From the NCBI RefSeq assembly GCF_910594005.1, contig NC_057823.1, forward strand, positions 60,758,015 through 60,822,014: 64,000 bases of DNA. The letters run 5' to 3'. How positions within the stretch are numbered: the first letter of the stretch is position 1; the number at the start of each line of letters is the position of its first letter. This DNA is from Cervus elaphus (lineage: Eukaryota > Chordata > Mammalia > Artiodactyla > Cervidae). Shown here one piece after another: positions 36,607-50,200 of the stretch. The notes beneath the pieces were generated by a model. The model did not search any database and was not told the origin of the DNA. It saw only the letters and a list, made by a program, of their open reading frames with translations. The position numbers and the translations under genes were made by a program.

Positions 36607-36884
36607 ATATTCAATTTCCACAAATCAGTTAATATGATACAATACAGTAAGAAATCAAAGAACAAAAGTGATAAATGATTTTCTCAATAGATGAAGAAAA
36701 AGCTTCTGACAACATTCAACATTCATTTATGATTTAAAAAAAAATCTCAAAAGTGACTACACAGGGAACACAATCAACATAATAAAATCAATCTATGACA
36801 AGTCCACAGCTAATATTACACTCAATGATCAAAAGTAGAAAGCATTTCCTCCAAGATGAGGGAAAAGTCAAAGATACTCACTCC

Positions 36885-37910
36885 TGTTGTAATAGAGCAG
36901 GATGAGCATAGCCCTTAGCAGACAGCCATTGGTGTGCCTCATTATTCTGTATGCTGTTACTAGGCAATGGATCTTGCTCAGCCATTGGTCAGTGCCTCAG
37001 TGAGTCCTACCCACAAGCAACCAACTGTCAATGAGTGACCATGGTTGTCCTGCTCAGCTATTGGTCGGTGCTGCAGTGGGCCCTACCCAGAAATAACTGC
37101 CAATAGGGGACCATTAGGGTAGTGATTCAGCCAGGGGTGAGTGGTGTGCTGGTCAGCAGGTGGAGAGTGAGATAAGAGGCAGATTCAGGCCTTCTCCTAG
37201 AGGCCCACTAACTCACCCAGCCTTGATCCAGTGGGTGAGCTGAAGGACCCAGGGAAAAGACTGGGGACTACATCCTACAGGCTCCAGAGCCCTTACTAAG
37301 GCCCTCTACTAGCCTTGGCCCAGGCCTTGAGGCAGCAATGAGCCTCTCCCCCATCCCTATCTCTGCGACGTCACAGCAGTAGTCATCTGCCTGGGTTGCA
37401 TCTGTAAGACCTGGTCCCCCCAATTTGGACAGCCTGAGGAGACTGAGGGCCAGTTGGGTTGGGTCCCTGGCTCCCTCAGGGATGACAGCTGAGTGGGATG
37501 TAGGAACCTGGCCCTGAAGGAGCTGCCAACTGAGATCTGCCTCCTCTTAGCCAGGACTGGGACCTTTGAGGGTGAAAGTTGTGCCTTAGGACCTTGCCTT
37601 TTTTGTCAGGACAGAGAATAACATTCATTTGGTAGAGTTTTACAGGAATATTATTAGCTGACTATGACCTGACCTCAAGAACAAAGGATCTGACACCAAG
37701 AAGTCTGCAACAACTAACCACACCCCTCCCTCACCTTTTGCCTTTAAAGGGGCTTGCTGAAAGCTTTCAATCATTTCGGGGTTCTTAGGGCATGAGCCAC
37801 CCATCTCCTTGTATGAACTTGCAGTAAACCTTTCTCTGTTCCAAATCTAATGTTTTAGTATTAATTGACCTCATTGTGTGTTGGGCTCACAGGCTTGTAA
37901 TTCAGTAACA
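36885..37910 (+). repeat. Probable endogenous retrovirus LTR inserted in L1
   Basis: Starts TGTTG and ends TAACA. It contains repeated CCAAT-type blocks (GCTCAGCCATTGGTC at 36976 and GCTCAGCTATTGGTC at 37052), a TTTAAAGG TATA-like box near 37744 and AGTAAA near 37823. L1 ORF2 resumes immediately after it. Confidence 0.65.
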
Positions 37911-39331
37911 CTGCCACTTTTATTCCACATATTATTGGAAGTCTAGCCACAGCCATCAGAAAATAAATAATAGGAATCAAAATTGGAAAGGAAGAAGTAA
38001 AACTGTCACTAATTGTAGACGACAGGATATTATACATAGAATACTTTAAAGATGCCACCAAAACTAGAGCTCATCAATGAATTCAGCAAAGGGTGTAGGA
38101 TACAAAATTAATATACAAAAATCAATGAATTTCTATATACTAGCAATGAACTATCAGAAAAGGAAATTAAGAAATGAATATCATTAAGAAACTAAAAAAA
38201 CTTTCCATCAAAAGCAATAAAATACCCAGGAAGAAAAAGACATGTACTCAGAAAATATAAGGCACTGGATGAAAAAAGTTGAACATTACAAAAACAGATG
38301 GAAAGATTTGCCATGACAGAAAGATTAACCATGTTCATGAGCTGGAAGAATTAATGTTATATCAAAATACCAATGGCATTTTTTCACAGAACTATAATAA
38401 TCCTAGAATTTGTATGGAAACACAAAAGACCCCAAATAACAAAACAGTCTTGAGAAAAAGGAACAAAGCTTGGAGGTATCATATTCCATGATTTCAAACT
38501 ATATTACAAAGCCATCATGATCAAAATAGTATGGTTCTGACACAAAAACTTACATGTAGATTAGTGGAGCACAATAAATGCCCAGAAATGAAACTATACT
38601 TACATGGGCACATTAATCTACAATAAAAGAGGCAAGAATATACAATGCAGAAAAGATAGCTTTTTCAATAAATGTTAGGAAAGGTGGACACCTACACACA
38701 TAAGGAACTATTCTCATACACCAGGCACAAAACTACATTCAAAATACATTAAATATTTACATGTAAGACCTGAAACCATAAACGTTTTAGAAGAAAACTA
38801 AAAGACAGCACACTCTGTGACATCAGTGTTAGCATTTTTTTTAAAAAATATGTCTCTCAGGCAAGGAAAACACACAAAAAAAATCCAAATGGGAGTGTAT
38901 CAAACTAAAAAGCTTCTGGAGAGTGAAGGAAATTATCAACACATCTCAAAGGATGTGTACCTAATGTGGGAGGACACCTGATAAGGGGTAAGTCCAAAAC
39001 ATACAAAGAAATCATAGAACTCAATATGAACAACAATAAAAAAAGGAGCAGAGGATCTGAAGAGACATGTTTCCAAAGAAGATATACAGATGGTTAATAG
39101 GAATGTGAAAAGATGCTTCGCATTGCTATCCATCAGGTAAAAGCAAATCAAAACCACAATAATATACTACTTCTCATCCGTCAGAATGGCTACTATCAAA
39201 AAGAAAACAAATAACAAATGTTAGAAAGGATATGCACAAAGGAGGACCCTCATGCACTGTTGGTGAGAATGTAAATTGGTAAAGCCTCAATGGAAAACTG
39301 TATGGAGATTCCACAAAATTAAAAACAGAAC

Positions 39332-42300
39332 ATCAGTTCAGTCACTTAGTCGTATCCGACTCTTTGTGACCCCATGAACCGCAGCACACAAGGCCTCCCT
39401 GTCCATCACCAACTCCCAGAGTCCACCCAAACCCATGTCCATCAAGTCAGTGATGCCATCCAACCATCTCATCCTTTGTCATCCCCTTCTCCTCCTGCCC
39501 TCAATTTTTCCCAGCATCAGGGTCTTTGCAAATGAGTCAGCTCTTCGCATCAGGTGGCCAAAGTATTGGGGTTTGAGCTTCAACATAGGTCCTTCCAATG
39601 AACACCCAGGACTGATCTTTAGGATGGACTGGTTGGATCTCCTTGCAGTCCAAGGGACTCTCAAGTCTTCTCCAACACCACAGTTCAAAAGAATCAATTC
39701 TTCAGTGCTCAGCTTTCTTTATAGTCCAGCTCACATCCATACATGACCACTGGAAAAACCATAGCTTTGACTAGATGGACTTTTGTTGGCAAAGTAATGT
39801 CTCTGCTTTTTAATATGCTATCTAGGTTGGTCATAACTTTCTTTCTAAGGAGTAAGCGTCTTTTAATTTCCTGGCTGCAATCACCATCTGCAGTGATTTT
39901 GGAGCCCGGAAAAATAAAGTCTGAAACTGTTTCCACTGTATCCCCATCTATTTGCCATGAAGTGATGGGACCATATGGCATGATCTTAGTTTTCTGAATG
40001 TTGAGCTTTAAACCAACTTTTTCACTCTCCTCTTTCACGATCATCAAGAGGCTCTTTAGTTCTTCTTCACTTTCTGCCATAAGGATGGGTCATCTGCATA
40101 CCTGAGGTTATTGATATTTTTCCTGGCAATCTTGATTCCAGCTTGTGCTTCCTCAAGCCAGGGTTTTTCATGATGTACTCTGCATATAAGTTAAATAAGC
40201 AGGGTGAAAACATACAGCCTTGACGTACTTCTATTCCTATTTGGAACCAGTCTGTGGGTCCACGTCCAGTTCTAACTGTTGCTTCCTGAACTGCATACAG
40301 GTTTCTCAAGAGGCAGGTCAGGTGGTCTACTATTCCCATCTCTTTCAGAATTTTCCACAGTTTATTGTGATCCACATAGTCAAAGGCTTTGGCATAGTCA
40401 ATAAAGCAGAAATAGATGTTTTTCTGGAACTCTCTTGCTTTTTCAATGATCCAACGAATGTTGGCAATTTGATCTCTGGTTCCTCTGCCTTTTCTAAAAC
40501 CAGCTTGAACATCTGGAAGTTCACGGTTCACGTATTGATGAAGCCTGCCTTGGAGTATTTTAAGCATTACTTTACTAGCATGTGAGATGAGTGCAATTGT
40601 GCGGTAGTTTGAGCATTCTTTGGCATTGCCTTTCTTTGGGATTGGAATGAAAACTGACCTTTTCCAGTCCTATGGCCACTGCTGAGTTTTCCAAATTTGT
40701 TGGCATATTGAGTGCAGCACTTTCACAACATCATCTTTCAGGATGTGAAATAGCTCAACTGGAATTCCATCACCTCCACTAGCTTTGTTCATAGCGATGC
40801 TTCATAAGGCCCACTTGACTTCACATTCCAGGATGTCTGGCTCTAGGTGAGTGAGCATACCATCCTGATTATCTGCGTCATGAAGATCTTTCTTGAACAG
40901 TTCTTTTGTGTATTGTGCCACCTCTTCTTAATATCTTCTGCTTCTGTTAGGTCCATACCATTTCTGTCCTTTATTGTGCCCATCTTTGCATGAAATGTTC
41001 CCTTGGTATCTCTAATTTTCTTCAAGAGATCTCTGGTCTTTCCCATTCTAATGTTTTACTCTATTTCCTTGCACTGATCACTGAGGAAGGCTTTCTTATC
41101 TCTCCTTCCTATTCTTTGGAACTCTGCATTCAAATGGTATATCTTTCCTTTTCTCCTTTGCTTTTCGCTTCCCTTCTTTTCACAGCTATTTGTAAGGCCT
41201 CCTCAGACAGCCATTTTGCTTTATTGCATTTCTTTTTCTTGGGGATGGTCTTGATTCCTGTCTCCTGTACAATGTCACAAATGTCCATCTATAGTTCGTC
41301 AGACACTATCAGATCTAGTCCCTTAAATCTATTTCTCACTTCCACTGTATAGTCATAAGGGATTTTATTTAGGTCATACTTGAATGGTCTAGTGGTTTTC
41401 TCCACTTTCTTCAATTTCAGTCTGAATTTGGCAATAAGGAATTCATGATCTGAGCCACAGTCAGCTCCCGATCTTGTTTTTGCTGATTGTATAGAGCTTC
41501 TCCATCTTTGGCTGCAAAGAATATAATCAATCTGATTTCGGTGTCAACCATCTGGTGATGTCCATGTGTAGAGTCTTGTCTTGTGTTGTTGGAAGAGGGT
41601 GTTTGCCATGACCAGTGCATTCTCTTGGCAGAACTCTATTAGCCTTTGCCCTGCTTCATTCTGTACTCCAAGGCCAGTCTTGCCTGTTACCCCAGGTGTT
41701 TCTTGAATTCCTACTTTTGCATTCCAGTCCCCTATAATGAAAAGGACATCTTTTTTGGGTGTTAGTTCTAGAAGGTCTTGTAGGTCTTCATAGAACTGTT
41801 CAGCTTCTTCAGTGTTACTGGTCAGGGCATAGACTTGGATTACCATGATACTAAATGGTTTGCCTTGGAAACGAACAGAGATCATTCTGTCGTTTTTGAG
41901 ATTGCGTAGAAGTACTGTATCAAGATTGCCAGGAAAAATATCAATAACCTCAGATATGCAGATGACACCACCCTTATGGCAGAAAGTGAAGAACTAAAGA
42001 GCCTCTTGATGAAAGTGAAATAGGAGAGTGAAAAAGTTGGCTTAAAGCTCAAGATTCAGAAAACTAAGATCATGCCATATGGTCCCATCACTTCATGGCA
42101 AATAGATGGGGATACAGTGGAAACAGTTTCAGACTTTATTTTTCTGGGCTCCAAAATCACTGCAGATGGTGACTGCAGCCAGGAAATTAAAAGACGCTTA
42201 CTCCTTAGAAAGAAAGTTATGACCAACCTAGACAGCGTATTAAAAAGCAGAGACATTACTTTGCCAACAAGTGTTGGTCTAGTCAAAGCTATGGTTTTTC

Positions 42301-43573
42301 CAGTGGTCATGTATGGATGTGAGCTGGACTATAAAGAAAGCTGAGCGCTGAAGAATTGATTCTTTTGAACTGTGGTGTTGGAGAAGACTCTTGAGAGTCC
42401 CTTGGACTGCAAGGAGATCCAACCAGTCCATCCTAAAGAAGATCAGTCCTGGGTGTTCATTGGAAGGACTGATGTTGAAGCTGAAACTCTAATACTCTGG
42501 CCACCTGATGCGAAGAGCTGACTCATTAAAAGACCCTGATGCTAAGAAAAATTGAGGGCAGGAGGAAGGGGATGACAGAGGATGAGATGGTTGGATGGCA
42601 TCACCGACTCAACGGACATGGGTTTGGGTGGACTCTGGGAGTTGGTGATGGACCAACCAGACCAGGGAGGCCTGGCGTGCTGCGGTTCATGGGGTCACAA
42701 AGAGTCAGACAGGACTGTGCAACTGAACTGAACTGCATTTTGGACTCTTCTGTTGACTATGATGACTACTCCATTTCTTCTAAGGGATTCCTGCCCACAA
42801 TAGTAGATACAATGGTCATCTGAGTTAAATTCACCCATTCCAGTACATCTTAGTTCACTGATTCCTAGAATTTCGATGTTCACTCTTGTCATCTCCTGTT
42901 TGACCACTTCCAATTTGCCTTGATTCATGGACCTAACATTCCAGCTTCCTATGAAATATTGCTCTTTACAGCATCAAACCCTGCTTCCATCACCAGTCCC
43001 ATTCACAACTGGGTGTTGTTTTTGCTTTGGCTCCATCCCTTCATTCTTTCTGGAGTTATTTCTCCACTGATCTCTAGTAGCACATTGGGCACCTACCAAC
43101 CTAGGGAGTTCCTCTTTCAGTGTCCTATCTTTTTGCCTTTTCATACTGTTCTTGGGGTTGTCAAGGCAAGAATACTTAAAGTGGTTTGCCATTCCCTTCT
43201 CCAGTGCACCACATTCTGTCAGACCTCTCCACCATGACCTGGCTGTCTTGGGTGGCCCACAAGGCATTGCTTAGTTTCATTGAGTTAGACAAGGCTGTTG
43301 TCCATGTGATCAGATTGGCTAGTTGTCTGTGATTGTAGTTTCCAGTCTGTCTGCCCTCTGATCTCCTCTCTCAGTGCCTAACGTCTTACTTGGGTTTCTC
43401 TTAACTTGGACGTGGGGTCTCTTCACGGCTGCTCCAGCAAAGCGCAGCTGTTGCTCCTTACCTCCAATGCAGGGTAGCTCCTTTTGGCCACCGCTGCTGC
43501 CCCCCGGCCCCGGGGCAGCTCCTCCCGACCATGCTCGTGTGATGTCGCAGCCGCCGCGCTCCTGCGCCATCTA
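39332..43573 (-). mobile_element. Near full-length BovB, antisense, split by a second BovB
   Basis: 3' end at 39332; RT region (frames 40567-40067 and 40080-39709; QAGFRKGRGTRDQIANIRWI, FCFIDYAKAFDYVDHNKLW); the middle; endonuclease (41885-41544: IMVIQVYALTSNTEEAE, IGDWNAKVG). After the insert it continues through the 5' part (42928-42695: GISELRCTGMG) to a CpG-rich 5' end near 43570. Without the insert it is about 3.4 kb. The frame is broken in several places, including the YADD region. Confidence 0.9.
41918..42735 (+). mobile_element. BovB 3' part inserted in inverse orientation inside BovB
   Basis: Starts in the RT palm (CAGATATGCAGATGACACCA, encoding YADD) and runs to the ACTGAACTGAACTG terminus. 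The host BovB endonuclease sequence is continuous when it is removed. No clear long target duplication; only ACTG is shared. Confidence 0.88.
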
Positions 43574-44596
43574 GCATATGATCCCTATATTCTACATCTG
43601 GGTATTTATCAAAGAAAAAATCCACTATGTCAAAAAGATATATTTACTCCTATGTTCACTAAACATCATTTACAATAACCAATATACAGAGAGAATTTAA
43701 GTGCCCAGTCAACAGATAGACAGATAAAGATGTGATATTGATAAAAATATTTACATACAAAGTATACACACATACATAATGGAATATTGCTTAGCAATAT
43801 CAAAGAATGAAATTTTGCCTTTTGTGGCAACAAGGATAAACTAAGAGGGTATTATGCTAATTGAAATAAATCAAATGGATAGAGAAATATTATATTATTT
43901 CACATATGGGGAATCTGAGAAGCAAAAAGAAATGATAATAAACACAATATAAATAGAAAGAGAGTCACAGGTATAGAGAAAAATAGGTAGTTGTCAGTTG
44001 TCAGAGGGGAGTGCGCTGGGGGCTGAAGGGAAATAAGGTGAGGGAGCTTAAGAGGTATAAACTTTCAGTTACAAAATAAAAGGATCACAGGTATGAAATG
44101 TACAGTGTGGAGAATATAGTCAATAATCATGCAATATCTTTGGATGGTGACAGGTAACAGCTAGATTTATCATGGTTTTCATTTTAAAATATATAGAAAT
44201 ATTTAATCACTATAGTTGCACCAGGAACCAACATGCTGTTTGTTGTAGTCATTTATATTTCAAAAGCAAAGTCATAGAAAGAGAGATCAGATTTGTAGTT
44301 ACCAGGGAGAGGTGGGTGGATGAAAGTAGTTGAAAGGTAAAACTTCCAATTATAAGACAAATATAATTGTACCAGGTTTGTAATGAACAACATGTTAAAT
44401 ATTATTAATATATATATTATATGTGAAAATTTTTCAGAGAGTAAATTCTACAGAAGTTCTCATCAGAAGGAAAAACTTTTTTCTGTTTCTCTAATTTTGT
44501 ATTCTATAGGATGATGGAAGTTCAGTAAACTTATTTCATGATATATGTAAGTCAGATCACAGTGCTGTACATTAATTATATCTCAGCGAAACTGGA

Positions 44597-45230
44597 AAAG
44601 AAAAAAGAGGTAAGGAATAGCAATTGTTGGTGAGGATGTGGAGGAAATGGATCCTCATTCATTCCTGGTGGGAATGTAAGAAAATACAACCACTTTGAAA
44701 AATACAGTGTTAAGTTATTGAAAAGTGAAAGATAACCTACCACAGGAAGTATCCATTCCACTATTAGGTGTTTAACCAAGAAGAAAAGAAAAAGACTTGT
44801 ACAGTAATGGTCAAAGCACCACTTTTCTTAATAACCCCAAAATGGTAACAATTCCAGAGTCCATAAACATGTTAACAAAACAAAGCATAGTATATGAATA
44901 CAAAATGGAATACTATTAAACATTAAAAAGTAATGAACTACTGATATATATGCTATAGTGTGAATGAACCACAAAAATATGTTAAGTGAAAGAAGCAGAA
45001 ATAAAACCACATATTGTTTCATTCTCTTTACATAAAATTCCTAGAAAAGGCAAAAAAAAAGAGAGAGAAATACAATGTAGATGAGTAGTTGCCTTGGTTT
45101 GAGGGTAGTAAGAAGGCACGACCTCCAAAGGATGAGAGAGATATTTTGTGGGAGTGATGTAAACACTCTAACGTTGAATTGTGGTGATGGTTGCTTATCT
45201 TTCTCTGTCTCTGTCTCTGTCTCTCTCTCT
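44597..45230 (+). repeat. Old L1 3' end at the edge of unit B
   Basis: GTTGGTGAGGATGTGGAGGA ... TTTACATAAAATTCCTAGAA ... GAATTGTGGTGATGGTTGC; same element as at the edges of C and A. Confidence 0.72.
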
Positions 45231-45290
45231 GTCTCTGTCTCTCTCTATATATACACATACACACACACATATATATATACATTTTTTTTT
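45198..45290. repeat. (TCTG/TC)n-(TA)n-(CA)n microsatellite
   Basis: TCTCTGTCTCTG repeats, then TATATA, CACACA and a T-run. The open frames crossing it are not genes. Confidence 0.9.
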
Positions 45291-45296
45291 CTTCTG

Positions 45297-45430
45297 TAGA
45301 AGGACATGGCAACCCACTCCAGTATTCTTGCCTGGAGAATCCCATGAACAGAGAGCCTGGTGAGCTACAGTCCACAGGGTCACAAAGAGCTGGACATGAC
45401 TGAAGTGACTTAGCATGCATGCATGCATAA
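45297..45430 (+). repeat. Bov-A SINE
   Basis: CAACCCACTCCAGTATTCTT ... GACATGACTGAAGTGACTTA, followed by GCATGCATGCATGCATAA. Confidence 0.87.
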
Positions 45431-47288
45431 TAAGTATTTTAACTATTCCATCACATCTAAAATGATTAATTTGGGGTTTATAAAAACAACAATAAACTGG
45501 CTATTAAAAAGAATAAAATTTCAAGTTTTGTATTCAAACTCTCTTTCATTATCAAAATATTAGGTTTAAAATATTGTTACATTTCCTGTGTCTCATTTTC
45601 ATTATGTCCAAAATATAGAGCTCATATGTACTAACATGATTTTTCAAAGAACTAACTTGGATAACATGTGGAAAACTGTTTCACAGAACTTTTGAGAACA
45701 GTCACACAAAAAGGAGCATTTCCATTCCTTAGTGGATAATAACTTTAATCAATATATTTAAATATCTAGATAATAATCATTATCTCTGCTTTTGCTTATT
45801 ATCTCATTTCTCACATGTGACATAGGACATGATGCACAGCATAACTTTACATATATGGAATTTTAAAAATACATAAATGAAACATACATGTTTCCTAAAG
45901 AATTTTTTCACAAAGTCTTCTACAAAGAAAATGTGATGCAACTGGCTGAAAACATTTTTTTAATGCTGCTCTACAGTGTAACATTCTAAAGTATACTTTC
46001 CTTAAGAGGGATATTAGAGATTTAAATGATCTAATAGCTCCAACAGTAATAACTCTGAAATTTAAAAGTATCCATTGAGAAGAAAGAAGAACAAAATGCC
46101 TAGTATAGCATATGTCATAGATTTCTAGTTGTCATTCAACAGTCAATCTACATTTCTGCCATTACACTCAAGGTATGAATAATCCTTTTCTCACATAGCT
46201 ACAGTCTGCTTCTTGTGGCTGAAGATGGAGACAAATGGAGAAACATCTGACTGGGAGCTAATACAGCAAGTCCTAAGTCAATAAAGGCCATATTAACTCC
46301 CATCCCAGGAGCACCCACTTACCTCTCAACTGACTTGTGGGACCAAGAATGAAAAACATGATAAATTTTTCCCAAGCATCATTAATCTTATATTATCTCT
46401 TTGTAGATTTTGAAATTCATTCAATTATAGGCATAATGTAGGCCTTAGAGTCAGTATTAACTAAGATCCATGACCATAATGTTAATCTGGGTTGCTTCTT
46501 AGCTTTCAATTCAGACACCTCTCCTAAGAGTTCCAAGTCTTTAGTACAGAGAGCATCCATGTTATCTGTACTTTTTATAAACACCCAAGTAATCTAACAT
46601 TTGGTCATCTTTGGAAAATATCTTTCTGACTACAGGTGTGAAAAATATGTTTGTCTTAACCAATTAGCCAACCAAATAAACAAGGGGCATGTTAAAAAAT
46701 ATATATAACACCGTTCGACATTTTATGGAGCAAATATTTAATGTTTCAAATTGCATGAGGTTCTACATTACCAAACATATGACTAAGATACTAGTTTTTC
46801 AAACTTGCATTGAAGAACTGAACACAGTAACAATACTGAAACCAAAGGATCTTAAAGTTAGAAAGAACTTGGAATATCCTACATTCCACCTTGAATTCTG
46901 CAGGGTTCACCTGATCGTCTAAGAATGGAAGTCCCTGTCTGTGCAACTCTAAATGTCTAGAATCCACTGCAAAATGAAATCACAGTAAAAGATGTAGGAA
47001 TGTGTAGCTCCAGTAAAAAGTCAACATTTACCATAATAGCAAGAGTAAATTTGCCATAATTTTTTCTATAAAAATAATCAGAGAGGAAGAGGGGAAAATG
47101 ATTAAAGAACCCAGAAAATTAAACTCTCTGGCAATACACAAAATGTTCCTAAATGAGGAGATTTGAACTATGGGACATGACAGAAAGGCTGTGTTCTACT
47201 TCCATAAGGAGCAGGACCCCTGTTGCTCCTGTCTTACACTGTCCTGTCCCTACCATGGGACTTTTTAATCCTTCCTATTTGCTCAATC

Positions 47289-50200
47289 TCACAGAAAACT
47301 AATCAATCTGATCACATGGACCACTGCCTTGTCTAATTCAATGAAACTATGAGCCATGCTGTGTAGGGCCACCCAAGACGGACGGGTCATGGTGGAGGGT
47401 TCTGACAAAACGTGGTCCACAGGAGAAGGGAATGGTAAACCACTTCAGTATTCATGCCCTGAGAACCCCATAAAGAGTATGAAAAGGCAAAAAGATATGA
47501 CACTGAAAGATGAACTCCCCAGGTCAGTAGGTACCCAATATGCTATTGGAGATCAGTGGAGAAATAACTCCAGAAAGAAGGAAGACACAGGGACAAAGTA
47601 AAAACAACACCCAGTTGCAGATGTAATTGGTGATAGAGCAAAGTCTGATGCTATAAACAGCAATACTGCACAGGAACCTGTAATGCTAAGTCCATGAATC
47701 AAGGCAAATTGAAAGTGGTCAAACAGGAGATGGTAAGAGTGAATGTCCACATTTTATGTATCAGTGAACTAAAATGGACTGGAATGGGTGAATTTAGCTC
47801 AGATGACCATTATATCTAATTGTGGGCAAGAATACCTTAGAAGAAATGGAGTAGCCATCACAGTCAAAAAAGCAGTCCAAAATGCAGTACTTGGATGCAG
47901 TCTCAAAAATGACAGAATGATCTCTGTTCATTTCCAAGGCAAACCATTCAATATCACAGTAATCCAAATCTATGCTCCGACCAGTAATGCTGAAGAAGTT
48001 GAAGTTGAACGGTTCTTTGAAGACCTACAAGACCTTCTAGAACTATCACCCAAAAAGATGTCCTTTTCATTATAGGGGACTAGAATATAAAATTAGGAAG
48101 TCAAGAAACACCTGGAGTAACAGGCAAGACTGGCCTTGGAGTACAGAATGAAGAAGGGCAAAGGCTAACAGAGTTTTGTCAAGAGAACACACTGGTCATA
48201 GCAAACACCCTCTTCCAACAACACAAGAGAAGACTCTACACATGGGCACCACCAGATGGTCAATACCAAAATCAGATTGATTATATTCTTTGCAGCCAAA
48301 GATGGAGAAGCTCTATATAGTCAGCAAAAAACAAGACTGGGAGCTGACTGTGGCTCAGATCACGAACTCCTTATTGCCAAAATCAGACTTAAATTGGAGA
48401 AAGTAGGAAAATCACTAGACCATTCAAGTATGACCTAAATCAAATCCCTTAAATTATACAGTGAAAGTGAGAAATAGATTCAAAGGATTAGACCTGATAG
48501 ACAGAGTGCCTGAAGAACTATGGGCGGAGGTTCATGACATTGTACAGGAGGCAGGGATCAAGACCATCCCCAAGAAAAAGAAATGCAAAAAAGCAAAATG
48601 GTTGTCTGAGGAGGTCTGACAAATCGCTGAGAAAAGAAGACAAGTGAAAGGCAAAGGAGAAAAGGGAAGATATACCCATCTGAATGCAGAGTTCCAAAGA
48701 ATAGGAAGGAGAGATAAGAAAGCCCTCCTCAGTGATCAGTGCAAAGAAATAGAGTAAAACATCAGAATGGGAAAGACTAGAGATCACTTGAAGAAAATTA
48801 GAGATAGCAAGGGAACATTTCATGCAAAGATGGACACAATAAAGGACAGAAATGGTATGGACCTAACAGAAGCAGAAGATATTAAGAACAGGTGCAAGAA
48901 TACACAGAACTATGTAAAATAGATCTTCACAACCCAGATAACCACGATGGTATGCTCACTCACCTAGAGCCAGACATCCTGGAATGTGAAGTCAAGTGGG
49001 CCTTAGGAAGCATCACTATGAACAAAGCTAGTGGAGGTGATGGAATTCCAGTTGAGCTATTTCAAATTCTAAAAGATGATGTTGTGAAAGTGCTGCACTC
49101 GATATGCCAGAAAATTTGGAAAACTCAGCAGTGGCCACAGGACTAGAAAAGGTCAGTTTTCATTCCAATCCCAAAGAAAGGCAATGCCAAAGAATGTTTA
49201 AACTACAACACAATTGCACTCATCTCACACGCTAGTAAAGTGATGCTCAAAATTCTCCAAGCCAGGCTTCAACATTACATGAACTGTGAACTTCCAGATG
49301 TTAAAGCTGGTTTTAGAAAAGGCAGAGGAACCAGAGATCAAATTGCCAACATCCATTATATCATCAAAAAAACAAGAGAGTTCCAGAAAAATATCTATTT
49401 CTGCTTTATTGACTATGCCAAAGCCTTTGACTGTGTGGATCACAATAAACTGTGGAAAATTCTGAAAGAGATGGGAATACCAGACCACCTGACCTGCCTC
49501 TTGAGAAATCTGCATGCAGGTCAGGAAGCAACAGTTAGAACTGGACATGAAACAACAGACTGGTTCCAAATAGGAATAGAAGTACGTCAAGGCTGTATGT
49601 TTTCACCCTGCTTATTTAACTTATATGCAGAGTACATCATGAGAAACGCTGGGCTGGAGGAAGCACAATCTGGAATCAAGATTGCTGGGAGTAATATCAA
49701 TAACTTCAGATATGCAGGTGACACCAGCCTCATGGCAGAAAGTAAAGAGGAAGTAAAGAACCTCTTGATGAAAGTGAAAGAGTAGAGTGAAAAAGCTGGC
49801 TTAAAATTCAACATTCAAAAAACTAAGATCATGTCATCCGGTCCCATCACTTCATGGCAAATAGATGGGGAAACAGTGACTGACTTTATTTTTTTGGCCT
49901 CCAAAACCACTGCAGATGTTGACTGCAGCCATGAATTTGAAGGATGCTTGCTCTTTGGAAGAGAAGTTATGACCAACCTGGACAGCATATTTTTTTAATA
50001 AATGTATTTATTTTAATTGGAGTCTAATTACTTTACAATATTGTATTGGTTTTGCCATACATTGACATGAATCCGCCATGGGTGTACATGTGTTCCCCAT
50101 CCTGAACCCCCCTCCCACCTCCCTCCCCATCCCATCCATTAAAAAGCAGACACATTACTTTGCCAACTAAGGTCCATGTAGTCAAAGCTATGGTTTTTCC

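Larger units (their letters stand above)
36320..44590 (+). repeat. Old L1 split by a SINE, an LTR and a BovB
   Basis: ORF2 and 3' UTR pieces at 36320-36465, 36607-36884, 37911-39331 and 43574-44590 read on in order: GATTCATCCCAGGGATACAA, ATCAAAAGCAATAAAATACC, TGTTGGTGAGAATGTAAATT, then CATATGATCCCTATATTCTA. Confidence 0.78.

Noticed and set aside
39479..40567. RT-like open frames taken as host genes
   Set aside because: They are pieces of BovB ORF2; the same sequence recurs at 25, 49 and 62 kb.
45028..45428. 130-codon minus frame and its neighbours
   Set aside because: They cross a microsatellite and a SINE; the Arg/Glu/Asp repeats come from GA/CA runs.
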